Assembly (NCBI RefSeq): GCF_006175945.1
Contig: NZ_VAJL01000001.1
Location: 1,240,001 to 1,304,000 of the forward strand
Reading direction: 5' to 3'
Length of the DNA stretch: 64,000 bases
Origin: Chryseobacterium mulctrae
Lineage (GTDB): Bacteria; Bacteroidota; Bacteroidia; Flavobacteriales; Weeksellaceae
This document shows positions 6,769 through 14,834 of the stretch, piece by piece (the stretch's first letter is position 1; each line of letters starts with the position of its first letter). Under the pieces are notes generated by a model that was given only the letters and a program-made list of their open reading frames with translations, did not search any database and was not told the DNA's origin. A program made the position numbers and the translations under genes.

Positions 6769-9168
6769 TTAATGTTGAGTATATTCCGGTTCCTCTACAG
6801 GAAGCATTGTTGGCATAAAATATTCATTAAGCCAATAAAATTCCTGCCCGTTTTGTTTAATTTTTACCGCAGGATTATTTCTGTAAGTAAGCATTCTCTC
6901 TGCAAGATCTTTGTAATATTTAAAATAAGTTCTTGCTTCTTCATTGGTGATAACATCAGATTTCGTCCAGCCTTTAAGCATGAATTTTGACATTTTTTCT
7001 TCATCAGAAATATCAAAACCTGTACTTACTCCCACTGCATAAGACATCGGTTGTTTATACAACTCACTTTTATCTAAGAATTTCAGCGTTGGATTATATT
7101 TTTTTAATAATTTAACATATTCTCTAATTGCTCTTCTCTGCTTAAAGTCTGTTCTTGCAGCACCTGTATTTTCATAAACTTCTTTATAAAAAGCTTTTAA
7201 CTGATCATATTCACTCTCAGAAACAAGAATACCTTTTTCCATATTCTGTTTGTAATCCATCAATTCTTTAGGAATATATCCTTTTGCTAAAAACGGATTT
7301 CCATAGTTGATCAACTGCGCTGCAATCCCTGAAGGAACCGGATTCGTCAATCCCGGATACAAATATTTATACTTAAAATCTACCTCAGTTTTCCCTGCAC
7401 CCACTGAAGAATGGAAGCGTTCATTTAATGACTTATCTATCATTTCGTTGTCATAAGTTACCTGAGCAATGAGACTATCTACAGATTTTATTAAAAGCCC
7501 CGGTGCGGTGATGTCCCCTTTTTTAGGGAAAATTACAAATCCTTGAGCCATACTCTGTTTAGGAAAATCTAAAGAAAAGAAGCCTGCATCACTTTCTATT
7601 AAACTAAAATTATTCTTGTTTAAGACGTCACTTTGATTAATAATTTTCTGTTTTTTTAATTCGGCAACATTTTTAGCCGTATTGGTCACGATATTCTCTG
7701 ATATCAAAACAAAATCATTGTAAGTATCGGAAGAGCGAGCATTAGTTTGGAACATAATCAGTCTTGCCTGAGCTTGTGTTAATGAGCCAATAACGCCATA
7801 CATATTTCCGCTTCGGTTGGCGGAAGTACCAATTGTAACTATAATATTGGCTTCGTCTGCAACACCAGAAAGTAAATTTCCAGCAGCAATCAGACCTTCA
7901 TTTACCGGCTGATTTCCAACAGTACTAGGACAATTCATTTCATTCATTTTATCTTCAATAAAACTCATTACTTTATTATAATCTTTACTTAAAGGCGACG
8001 GAATTACATTTTCTCCACAAGAATTGTTTTTATAAAGAACCACACCGTATTTTACAGAATTAAAATAAGAAGGCTTTTCAAATTTTAACTGAAGATCCTG
8101 TAAAAGTGAGCTTACAATGGGAATGTATGGTCTATTTGCTTCACTTATATCTAGAACAAAAACAATATTTATTTTCTTGTTTTTATCAATTATCTCTTTG
8201 TAACGATCAAAAATAATAGGCTCTCCCAACACGTTTTTAACAAAGTTTTTACTGTAATCTAAAACATTGGTAAAATATTTAGTTTTACGATCAGGTTTTG
8301 CTTCTTCATTTAAAGCTAATGTTACAGGATAAATATTTTCAAGAGGAGGTCTTTTATTCACATCCGTCAACAGAACAGCAGTGCGGTTTTCTTTATCCGA
8401 AGCTACCGGAGAACCTTCATGAATTCCTAAAGTTGATTCTTTAATACCTGTCGTATTTTTCATTTTCACAGCAGAACGTTCACCCCAAGCTGAAACAACA
8501 TTAGAGCTCACCCAACCGTATAAGCCCGTACTGATACTGTCCATATCAATCCTCGGCTTTTTACCTACTAGAAAAAGTTTGTTATTTTCGGCCTGTTTGT
8601 AAACATAAACCATTTGTCCGTTCGGGATTTTCACATTCGCAGCTTCAATAAGACTTGGCGAATTAAAAACCATGATGGAATCATTTTTATAGTATCTCTC
8701 TGCACTTTTGATAACATCCGGATCATTGGGAACTACAGCAACTCTTACAGGATAACCATTTTTTTCGCTTTTCAAAGAATTACTCCAAAGCAAAAGATCA
8801 GATTCAGGGATCCAGCCGTAGGTTTTTATTGATTTCGACGAGATCTTTTTCATTAAAGCATCCGGAATATATTCTGCTACTTTTACCATTCCGTCTCTGT
8901 GTTTTAAAACCATTAAAGGTTCTAAAAATTTCACTTCTTTATATGATTTTTCATCATTTTTATCGAGATAAGCCGTATTTCTGGATCGGTCTGAAATGAC
9001 AATCCAGGGAGCTGATTTTTTTGGAAAACCATTGATCACTGATGCATTGTCGATTTGCCCATATTGCTTTGGTTCAGGAGTTTTTTTTGACGGCAGTTTT
9101 ACCTGACAGCTCGTCAGTAAAACTGAAAGCCCTATATAATAAGCTGCTAGAGGAAATTTATTTTTCAT
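6769..9168 (-). CDS. tssR: Type VI secretion protein TssR (Bacteroidota membrane complex)
   Basis: 799 residues with a lipoprotein signal (MKNKFPLAAYYIGLSVLLTSC; Cys21). An SH3-like N-terminal part with repeated Gly-Trp motifs (TYGWIPESDLLLW, LYGWVSSNVVSAWG) is followed at about residues 330-480 by a von Willebrand A-like fold (INIVFVLDISEANRPYIP, with GLIAAGNLLS and IVTIGTSANRSG), then a mostly helical C-terminus. This architecture and length match TssR, a periplasmic part of the TssNQOPR complex that replaces TssJLM in Bacteroidota T6SSs. The canonical MIDAS DxSxS is altered (DISEANR), so metal binding is doubtful. It is the last gene of an operon with the PKD-domain and TssO-like genes and is followed by a terminator. 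Confidence 0.85.
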   Translation of the reverse strand: MKNKFPLAAYYIGLSVLLTSCQVKLPSKKTPEPKQYGQIDNASVINGFPKKSAPWIVISDRSRNTAYLDKNDEKSYKEVKFLEPLMVLKHRDGMVKVAEYIPDALMKKISSKSIKTYGWIPESDLLLWSNSLKSEKNGYPVRVAVVPNDPDVIKSAERYYKNDSIMVFNSPSLIEAANVKIPNGQMVYVYKQAENNKLFLVGKKPRIDMDSISTGLYGWVSSNVVSAWGERSAVKMKNTTGIKESTLGIHEGSPVASDKENRTAVLLTDVNKRPPLENIYPVTLALNEEAKPDRKTKYFTNVLDYSKNFVKNVLGEPIIFDRYKEIIDKNKKINIVFVLDISEANRPYIPIVSSLLQDLQLKFEKPSYFNSVKYGVVLYKNNSCGENVIPSPLSKDYNKVMSFIEDKMNEMNCPSTVGNQPVNEGLIAAGNLLSGVADEANIIVTIGTSANRSGNMYGVIGSLTQAQARLIMFQTNARSSDTYNDFVLISENIVTNTAKNVAELKKQKIINQSDVLNKNNFSLIESDAGFFSLDFPKQSMAQGFVIFPKKGDITAPGLLIKSVDSLIAQVTYDNEMIDKSLNERFHSSVGAGKTEVDFKYKYLYPGLTNPVPSGIAAQLINYGNPFLAKGYIPKELMDYKQNMEKGILVSESEYDQLKAFYKEVYENTGAARTDFKQRRAIREYVKLLKKYNPTLKFLDKSELYKQPMSYAVGVSTGFDISDEEKMSKFMLKGWTKSDVITNEEARTYFKYYKDLAERMLTYRNNPAVKIKQNGQEFYWLNEYFMPTMLPVEEPEYTQH

Positions 9169-9216
9169 CTTAATTTTCTTTATAATTGGTGTGATGCCCG
9201 ATAAACGAACAATTTA

Positions 9217-10128
9217 TTATTTGCTTTGGTTGATGTCAACTTTGGTTACACAAGTCATTCCGTCATCAAAATTTAATTTTACAGACTGTATCACTGTATT
9301 TTTGTCAAACTGAAGACCCGCACAATACAGGTAAAAATTATTGACTTTGCTGTCAGCAACTTTTACTATTGCATTTTCGTTATTACACAGATAGGTTTTC
9401 AAAAGATAATTGTAATGCATATTAAAGCTGTTACCATTCGCGATCTGCTGCAAGTGATATTTAAAATCATTATCTTTTTTAGCGTACAGCTCGTCTAACG
9501 TAGGCTCTTCGTCCTGCATAGAATTATATGCCTGTAAAATTTTTATACGGTGCTGAATAGGCTCTAAATCTTTTTCTGTATACAATGTAACCACATAATC
9601 TCCAGGTTTTTGAAACGCATAAATAGCTAATTTGTCTTTAGCATCTATTTTTCCGGTCTCACCAAACCTCCAGGTAAACTGTGTAGCATCTGAAAGCGCA
9701 CGAAACTGCACATTCTCATACTGCATTGCCTGAGTCTGAGCATCAATTTTAGTTACTGTCGCAGCGCTGTCTTTAGGTTTTGGAATTCCTCTTGAGGAAA
9801 CTATGATCGGGAAAGATTTAGAATATTTATTATCAATAATCAAGGTTACATTGTAATAACCAGGTTTACTGTAAAAATGTATTCCCTTGTCTTTCTCTGA
9901 AGTCTGTCCATCTCCAAAATCCCATTTTTTGAATTTTGCAAATGATGTTTTATCATTAAATGTTAAAGTATCACCAGTAGAAAGTGTAGACGGGAAAACG
10001 ACTCCTTCAATATCATCTGCAGAATGAATGACCTTCTTTTGCAGCCACAATGCAACCAGTGCTGCAATAAGCAATGTGACAATTACACCAATGATGATGT
10101 TTTTCCTGTTCTTTTGAAAATAGTTCAT
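9217..10128 (-). CDS. PKD-domain inner-membrane protein of the T6SSiii complex (TssP candidate)
   Basis: 303 residues. A single N-terminal membrane segment at about residues 12-30 (IIIGVIVTLLIAALVALWL) anchors a periplasmic part with two PKD-type Ig-like domains. The first carries the signature WDFGDGQTSEKDKGIHFYSKPGYYNVTL (in parts: WDFGDG and KPGYYNVTLI, residues about 68-97); the second has FTWRFGETG...YAFQKPGDYVVTLY (about 150-185). The C-terminus includes a Cys-containing stretch (YLCNNENAIV). The position between TssO-type genes and tssR fits the TssP subunit of the TssNQOPR envelope complex, but I assign that name by context and topology, so no symbol is given. Confidence 0.72.
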   Translation of the reverse strand: MNYFQKNRKNIIIGVIVTLLIAALVALWLQKKVIHSADDIEGVVFPSTLSTGDTLTFNDKTSFAKFKKWDFGDGQTSEKDKGIHFYSKPGYYNVTLIIDNKYSKSFPIIVSSRGIPKPKDSAATVTKIDAQTQAMQYENVQFRALSDATQFTWRFGETGKIDAKDKLAIYAFQKPGDYVVTLYTEKDLEPIQHRIKILQAYNSMQDEEPTLDELYAKKDNDFKYHLQQIANGNSFNMHYNYLLKTYLCNNENAIVKVADSKVNNFYLYCAGLQFDKNTVIQSVKLNFDDGMTCVTKVDINQSK

Positions 10129-10166
10129 AGTAAGTTTTTGTGATGTGTTTTGTATATTTTATGGTG

Positions 10167-10685
10167 TTATCTGGGGTTTAAAGCATTGTTTCGATCTCTC
10201 AGAGTCTGGCTTTTTTCTTTATATCCTAGTTGACATTCCTCAAACTGTTTTTCAAAAGTTTTTGTAGTCTCATTCATTTTCATGATCCTCTCTTTATCAA
10301 CCATATTCATTTTGAAGAATTTCCCTATTTGCGGAAATGCCATTTTTCGCTGATCATTGACCATGACATTCTGAAATGTATTAGCTAAATCCTGTATTGC
10401 ATACTCAGCATCGTTTCTTTCTACAGGTTGCTGAATTTCCAATGACAATCTGTTCACTCTTGCTGAAGCGGTATCTATTAATTTTAAACCAATTTTCTGC
10501 TGCTGATCAAATTTTATTTTCTGATCTAAAATCTGCAATGCATTGGTATCTGCCTCAGAAAATGGAGATGAAAAACCCTTAAGAAAAATAACTCCTAAAA
10601 AGAAAAGAGCAACAATAAGCATTAATATGAGGTAAAAAAACTGATAATGCTTTTCTTTTTTTGATAATGTAATCTGTCCCTGCAT
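10167..10685 (-). CDS. TssO-type single-pass membrane protein of the T6SSiii complex
   Basis: 172 residues. A short cytoplasmic N-terminus, one membrane helix at about residues 15-36 (FFYLILMLIVALFFLGVIF) and a helical periplasmic part (KLIDTASARVNRLSLEIQQP, ending CQLGYKEKSQTLRDRNNALNPR). The layout mirrors the next gene upstream: N-terminal TM, helical body, and a late Cys in an 'ECQ' motif (FEECQLG here, DVQECQGK there). The two look like tandem diverged paralogues of the TssO family. They are separated by 23 bp and belong to the same operon as the PKD protein and tssR. Which is the true TssO orthologue cannot be settled by eye. Confidence 0.68.
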   Translation of the reverse strand: MQGQITLSKKEKHYQFFYLILMLIVALFFLGVIFLKGFSSPFSEADTNALQILDQKIKFDQQQKIGLKLIDTASARVNRLSLEIQQPVERNDAEYAIQDLANTFQNVMVNDQRKMAFPQIGKFFKMNMVDKERIMKMNETTKTFEKQFEECQLGYKEKSQTLRDRNNALNPR

Positions 10686-10708
10686 AATTTTTAAACTTTA
10701 AAATATGA

Positions 10709-11239
10709 TTATCTTCTTCGTCCTGTAAATTTTCTGGTAGGATCTATTTTCATCTTGTTGTTAATCTGATTAGATTTCCCCTGGCATTCCTGAACATCGC
10801 GGATGGCAATCTGCTGTTTAGCTGAAACAGTGACAATTTGGCTTTTAAGATTAAGCATTGGTTTAATTTTCTGCATTAAAACAGCATAATGCTTTAAGTT
10901 AGTAGCACTGTCGGCTCCCATAATTTCCTGAGCTTCACGAACGTTATCTAGAATATATGTACGTAAATAGTTATCGTTATAAGCTTTATCAGAATCATAG
11001 AGCTCCATTCTTGCATAAATACTGTCAATGTGGGTATGAAGAAGATTATCACGGATCAATAGTTCACGGTATGCACGAACTTCGTCATCAACACCCGCAA
11101 GCTGCCTGTCATAACTCTTAAAAAAGAAGAATACTACAATAAACGATATTGCAGATAATATAGCAAATGAAAGTATAAACTTCCATATACCCAATCTTAC
11201 ATCAGATTTGTTTAATTTTTTTTCTCTACTCGTAGACAT
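10709..11239 (-). CDS. tssO: Type VI secretion TssO-family membrane protein
   Basis: 176 residues from the ATG at 11239 (MSTSREKKLNKSDVRLG); the longer frame begins with GTG inside the promoter region and is rejected. One membrane helix at about residues 20-41 (FILSFAILSAISFIVVFFFF) precedes a coiled, charged periplasmic domain with DSDKAYNDNYLRTYI and a C-terminal Cys motif (DVQECQGKSNQ). This is the TssO layout of the Bacteroidota-specific TssNQOPR complex. It is the first gene of a four-gene operon ending at the terminator behind tssR. No sheath, baseplate or TssN gene is in the window; they must lie elsewhere. Confidence 0.72.
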   Translation of the reverse strand: MSTSREKKLNKSDVRLGIWKFILSFAILSAISFIVVFFFFKSYDRQLAGVDDEVRAYRELLIRDNLLHTHIDSIYARMELYDSDKAYNDNYLRTYILDNVREAQEIMGADSATNLKHYAVLMQKIKPMLNLKSQIVTVSAKQQIAIRDVQECQGKSNQINNKMKIDPTRKFTGRRR

Positions 11240-11289
11240 GTTTGTGATTTGGTTTGGATTGTGAAAATAGGAAAAAAAAAATTTATGCA

Positions 11290-11325
11290 CAAAATTAAAT
11301 TCAATGCATACAATACTATTTACAA
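11290..11325 (-). promoter_or_regulatory. Candidate promoter of the T6SS membrane-complex operon
   Basis: The minus strand carries TAATTTTG at 11290-11297, a match to TAnnTTTG, with a TTG at 11323-11325. The 25-bp spacer is slightly longer than the usual 17-23. The -7 is about 50 bp upstream of the chosen tssO start, within the divergent region shared with the response-regulator gene. Confidence 0.4.
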
Positions 11326-11418
11326 TTTTTTAATGTAAAGTTTAATTTTCAGATCCGAAAGATTTTCTTATTTTAGTCAGCAGAATTTTATTTTGCCATA
11401 CCAAATCACGAAAATAAA

Positions 11419-12090
11419 ATGAGTAAATTACTGACCAATACGGTAAGATTTTCTATTGCGGACAGCGATTTTTATTTTAAAAAAATAATGATCAAAACGC
11501 TTCTGGAAAACCCATTTAATATGCTGCTTAATGACTGCAACAACGGTCATGAGCTGATTAACCGAATCTACAGGAAACAGGAAGATGTCTTTATCATAGA
11601 GCTCTTTATGCCTGTTCTCAGCGGTATTGAAGCCATAAAATTTATCCGAAAAAACAATAGTGAAACACCGATTATCACCTATTCCGGAACGTATCAGGAA
11701 GACATGGCAGAGATTTTAGAGAAGGTTCCCAATATCTATTACTGCCAGAAAAACAGCAATATTATAAAAGACATCATCAAAGGACAAATCACTTCTCAAG
11801 ATTTTGATTATCAAGCTTATTCCGAAAACTGGAAACAACAACCTTTGGCAGTGCAGGAATATATGAACCGTCAGAAAAAAAGCCAGGAAGAACTTTCATC
11901 AACAGAAATTCAACTGATGAAATTTTGCTATGAAGGCTTCAGCAATAAAGAGATTGGCGAAAAGCTCAATCTGAGCACACGTACCATCGATACGTACATC
12001 AACAGACTTACAGAAAAGCTCGGTTTAAAAACCAAACTGCACCTCATTCGCTTCTGTGTAGAAAACGGATATTACAATTCCAGCATGTAA
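11419..12090 (+). CDS. LuxR-type response regulator with degenerate receiver (Asp to Glu)
   Basis: 223 residues: a receiver-like domain (about 8-125) and a C-terminal LuxR/GerE helix-turn-helix (about 155-217, STEIQLMKFCYEGFSNKEIG ... LSTRTIDTYINRL). In the receiver the acidic pair is present as ADSD (residues 14-17), the switch Thr/Ser lies in IITYSGT and the conserved Lys is Lys111 (YCQKN). The phospho-acceptor site reads DVFIIELFMP, with Glu61 where Asp is expected. A Glu there can mimic the phosphorylated state, so the protein may be locked on or controlled by other means. It is divergent from the T6SS membrane-complex operon, 180 bp from tssO, and may regulate it. No histidine kinase is nearby. 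Confidence 0.85.
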   Translation: MSKLLTNTVRFSIADSDFYFKKIMIKTLLENPFNMLLNDCNNGHELINRIYRKQEDVFIIELFMPVLSGIEAIKFIRKNNSETPIITYSGTYQEDMAEILEKVPNIYYCQKNSNIIKDIIKGQITSQDFDYQAYSENWKQQPLAVQEYMNRQKKSQEELSSTEIQLMKFCYEGFSNKEIGEKLNLSTRTIDTYINRLTEKLGLKTKLHLIRFCVENGYYNSSM

Positions 12091-12168
12091 AAAACTCCTT
12101 CTTTTACCAATACACTATACTAAACACAGAATTCTCAGTAGTTTATGTGAAACATTTTTCGTTTGAAA

Positions 12169-12200
12169 TTGTTAATATTCAATTTTTTTGACTAAATTTG
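12169..12200 (+). promoter_or_regulatory. Promoter of the HU gene
   Basis: TTG at 12169-12171 and TAAATTTG at 12193-12200, separated by 21 bp, match the Bacteroidota promoter form TTG-N(17-23)-TAnnTTTG. The HU start codon follows 30 bp after the -7 element. Confidence 0.75.
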
Positions 12201-12230
12201 CACACCTAAAATTTAAAATTTACAAAGGAA

Positions 12231-12521
12231 ATGACAAAGGCAGAATTGGTAAACACCATCTCAAATAAATTGGGGACCGAAAAGAATGAAACACAGAAAG
12301 TTGTAGAAGCTTTTATGCAGGAGATCAGAACTTCTATGTACAATGGAGACAATGTTTACTTAAGAGGTTTTGGATCTTTCATCGTGAAAACAAGAGCAGC
12401 AAAAACGGGAAGAAACATCTCTAAGAACACTGCAATAGAAATTCCTGCACATAATATTCCTGCTTTCAAGCCATCAAAATCTTTTGTGGAGAAAGTGAAA
12501 ACTAAGGTTGCAGTAAAATAA
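12231..12521 (+). CDS. HU-family DNA-binding protein
   Basis: 96 residues, the standard HU/IHF length. The N-terminal helices (MTKAELVNTISNKLGTEKNE) and the beta-arm region (VYLRGFGSFIVKTRAAKTGRN) are clear; the HU signature GFGSF is intact, and the DNA-intercalating tip reads EIPAHNIPAF, with Pro near the usual position. It dimerises and bends DNA as a nucleoid protein. A strong promoter lies upstream, and a tiny basic ribosome-associated gene follows 50 bp downstream. Confidence is high for the family; HU versus IHF subtype cannot be decided. Confidence 0.95.
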   Translation: MTKAELVNTISNKLGTEKNETQKVVEAFMQEIRTSMYNGDNVYLRGFGSFIVKTRAAKTGRNISKNTAIEIPAHNIPAFKPSKSFVEKVKTKVAVK

Positions 12522-12570
12522 AGAGAGAAATAATTAATATTAACTAGTTACTTAAAAAAAATTTAACATT

Positions 12571-12660
12571 ATGCCAAGCGGAAAGAAAAGAAAAAGACAC
12601 AAGGTTGCAACACACAAAAGAAAGAAAAGAAGAAGAGCGAACAGACATAAGAAAAAATAA
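12571..12660 (+). CDS. 29-residue basic protein, AURKAIP1/COX24 (bS22/mS38-like) ribosome-associated peptide
   Basis: ATG at 12571, TAA at 12658-12660, 29 residues starting MPSGKKRKRHKVATHKRKKR. More than half of the residues are Lys or Arg, with several His. The sequence matches the very short Bacteroidota proteins of the AURKAIP1/COX24 domain family, related to the mitochondrial small-subunit protein mS38 and the mycobacterial bS22; a structural ribosomal role is therefore likely. The start is supported by the good match to family N-termini and the lack of any other frame. It lies between HU and the RNase G gene, all on the plus strand. It is easily missed because of its size. Confidence 0.8.
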   Translation: MPSGKKRKRHKVATHKRKKRRRANRHKKK

Positions 12661-12685
12661 TCTCCTTCGGGATTTTTAGTATAAT

Positions 12686-12734
12686 AATATAGTTGGTGTT
12701 TTTAATTTTTTAATATTCACCGACTATATTTTGT
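12686..12734 (+). terminator. Long stem-loop between the small basic gene and rng
   Basis: Arms of 13 bases at 12686-12698 and 12718-12730 pair with one G-T wobble, around a 19-base AT-rich loop, and end in TTTTGTT. A second, smaller hairpin with a T run sits at 12659-12677. Either could end the HU/basic-protein transcript or act in the rng 5' leader; RNase E/G mRNAs are often self-regulated through leader structure. Confidence 0.45.
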
Positions 12735-12819
12735 TATGTAAAACAGTAAGGAATTGAGAACAATGAGCAATCATTAACCTCAAATTTCATCACCAATCTT
12801 TTTATCTTTAATTTTAAAA

Positions 12820-14379
12820 ATGAAGAAAGAACTAATAGTTTCGCATGAAGATGATCTTACAAAGATTGCTTTGCTGGAGGATGGAAGACTATGTGAACTT
12901 CATGAGGAAGAAGACAAAAATGATTTTGTAGTAGGAGATCTGTTTATAGGAAAAGTAAAAAAACTTGCACCCAATCTTAATGCCGCTTTTGTAAATATCG
13001 GCTATGATAAAGATGCATTTTTGCATTACCAGGATTTGGGACCGCAATACCTTACGTACCGAAAATTTTTAAAAGATTCGGTTTCTAAAAAACAGGCTTC
13101 ATCAGGTTTAAAGAATTTTGAAATTCAGCCTGAAATCGACAAAAACGGGACTGTAGATAAGATCATCGCCAAAGATGATATCGTTTTATTACAAATTACC
13201 AAGGAGCCTATCTCCACAAAAGGACCACGAATTTCTACCCAAATTTCTTTAACAGGACGTTTTTTGGTTTTGATACCTTTCGACAATAAAGTTTCAATCT
13301 CAAAAAAAATCAGCAGTTCTGAAGAAAAAGTAAGACTTCGCACCCTGATCGACAGTATAAAACCAGAAGGTTTTGGCGTCATCATCAGAACAGTAGCAGA
13401 AGGAAAGAAAGTAGCCGATCTCCATAATGATATGAATCAACTGATTCAGAAATGGGAGAATACTTTTAAGAATATTCAGAAAAACAAAGTACCTTCTAAA
13501 GTCTTGAGCGAAGATGATAAAGCATCGTCTATTTTGAGAGATAACTTTAACCAGGATTTTGTAAATGTCTTTTGCGATGACGAGCAAATGGTAGACGAAA
13601 TGAAAAATTATCTGGAAGTAATAGCTCCGGAACGAAAAAATATCGTTCAGTTCTACGACTCCCACATTCCTCTTCTCGAATATTATAACGTTGAAAAGCA
13701 GCTAAAACAAAGCTTCGGAAAACACGTAAATATTCCAAGTTCAAAAGGCGCTTATCTGGTGATAGAACACACAGAAGCGTTGCACGTAATCGACGTCAAT
13801 TCCGGAAATAATATTACCGCCGGAAACACTGCCAATAAAGAACACGCATTGAATGTGAACAAAATGGCAGCCACAGAAATAGCAAGACAATTGCGTCTTC
13901 GCGATATGGGAGGCATCATCGTTGTAGATTTTATCGACATGACCAACCCCGATCACAGAAGAGATTTGTATGAGCATTTTAAAACAGAAATGAGCCGCGA
14001 CAAAGCCCGTCACAAGATTTTACCTCCAAGTAAGTTTGGATTGATACAAATCACAAGACAAAGAAACCGTCCGGAAAAACAAATCGACATTAAAGAAGAA
14101 AATCCCAACAAAGACGGAGAAATAGTAGCTCCGATCGTAATTGTTGAGAAAATGGGAGACACCATCAGAACCATTATGCAGAAAGAAAAAGGAAAACTTT
14201 TCCTGCATGTACACCCTTTCGTAGAAGCTTACCTTACTAAAGGTCTTAAAAGCATCCAGATGAAATGGTTTTTGAAGTACAAAAAATGGGTCACCATTAT
14301 TCCCAGGGATTCTTTTAAGTATTTAGAATACAAAATCTACAATTCTAATAAAGAAGAATTGAGCGGATATTCTAATTAA
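12820..14379 (+). CDS. rng: Ribonuclease E/G family endoribonuclease (RNase G)
   Basis: 519 residues, the length of RNase G rather than RNase E (no long C-terminal scaffold). An S1 RNA-binding domain occupies about residues 38-125 (GDLFIGKVKKLAPNLNAAFV). The catalytic DNase I-like fold follows, with the metal-binding aspartates in LHVIDVNSGN (about residue 325) and GGIIVVDFIDM (about residue 368). The basic LIQITRQRNRP motif is near residue 410. It cleaves single-stranded AU-rich RNA and matures 16S rRNA 5' ends. The zinc-link Cys pair of RNase E is absent, as is common in this group. A clear terminator follows the stop. Confidence 0.93.
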   Translation: MKKELIVSHEDDLTKIALLEDGRLCELHEEEDKNDFVVGDLFIGKVKKLAPNLNAAFVNIGYDKDAFLHYQDLGPQYLTYRKFLKDSVSKKQASSGLKNFEIQPEIDKNGTVDKIIAKDDIVLLQITKEPISTKGPRISTQISLTGRFLVLIPFDNKVSISKKISSSEEKVRLRTLIDSIKPEGFGVIIRTVAEGKKVADLHNDMNQLIQKWENTFKNIQKNKVPSKVLSEDDKASSILRDNFNQDFVNVFCDDEQMVDEMKNYLEVIAPERKNIVQFYDSHIPLLEYYNVEKQLKQSFGKHVNIPSSKGAYLVIEHTEALHVIDVNSGNNITAGNTANKEHALNVNKMAATEIARQLRLRDMGGIIVVDFIDMTNPDHRRDLYEHFKTEMSRDKARHKILPPSKFGLIQITRQRNRPEKQIDIKEENPNKDGEIVAPIVIVEKMGDTIRTIMQKEKGKLFLHVHPFVEAYLTKGLKSIQMKWFLKYKKWVTIIPRDSFKYLEYKIYNSNKEELSGYSN

Positions 14380-14392
14380 AAAACATTCTACA

Positions 14393-14417
14393 GCCTCCAG
14401 ATTTTGGAGGCTTTTTT
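14393..14417 (+). terminator. Intrinsic terminator after rng
   Basis: Stem GCCTCCA/TGGAGGC with a short AT loop, followed by six T residues, 13 bp after the rng stop. Confidence 0.9.
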
Positions 14418-14834
14418 ATTTAAATTTTATCATAGCTTACTTTTTCATACATTAACTGAGGTTTTTCTACATTTAAAAATCACATTATTTTCATTGATTT
14501 TACAGCTTTTTAAGAAATTATATAAATTTTAAGCCTCATATGAGATAATTTTTGAAAAAAACTTTTTTTCAATCTCAACGTACAATTCCCTACTTGTGAA
14601 ATAAATTTTCTCCAAAAGTTTAATAAATTCATGTAAACACCGAATTATTCACACATTTAAACTCTCAAAAAAATGATGAAAACGCAATTAATCAACAATC
14701 AATGATATAAATAACTATAAATTATCATTTTCATACAAAAACAACAATTACATTAATAAAAACCGTAAAAAACGGATTATTTAGTGTAAAATAATGGGAT
14801 TTTTACTATATTTATGTATTGAAAACTTACCCTG
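14418..14834. other. Long AT-rich intergenic region
   Basis: About 415 bp with no coding signal on either strand and no tRNA-like fold. A small repeat CCGT-aaaaa-ACGG lies near 14763-14775. A TATATTTA near 14808, one mismatch from the TAnnTTTG -7 box, precedes the response-regulator gene. Its size is unusual here and leaves room for regulatory sites of that gene. Confidence 0.5.

Noticed and set aside
8614..8832. Plus-strand frame within tssR
   Set aside because: Antisense shadow of a conserved gene with no supporting signal.
13125..14214. Several minus-strand frames opposite rng
   Set aside because: They are shadows of the rng coding sequence without domains, signals or promoters.
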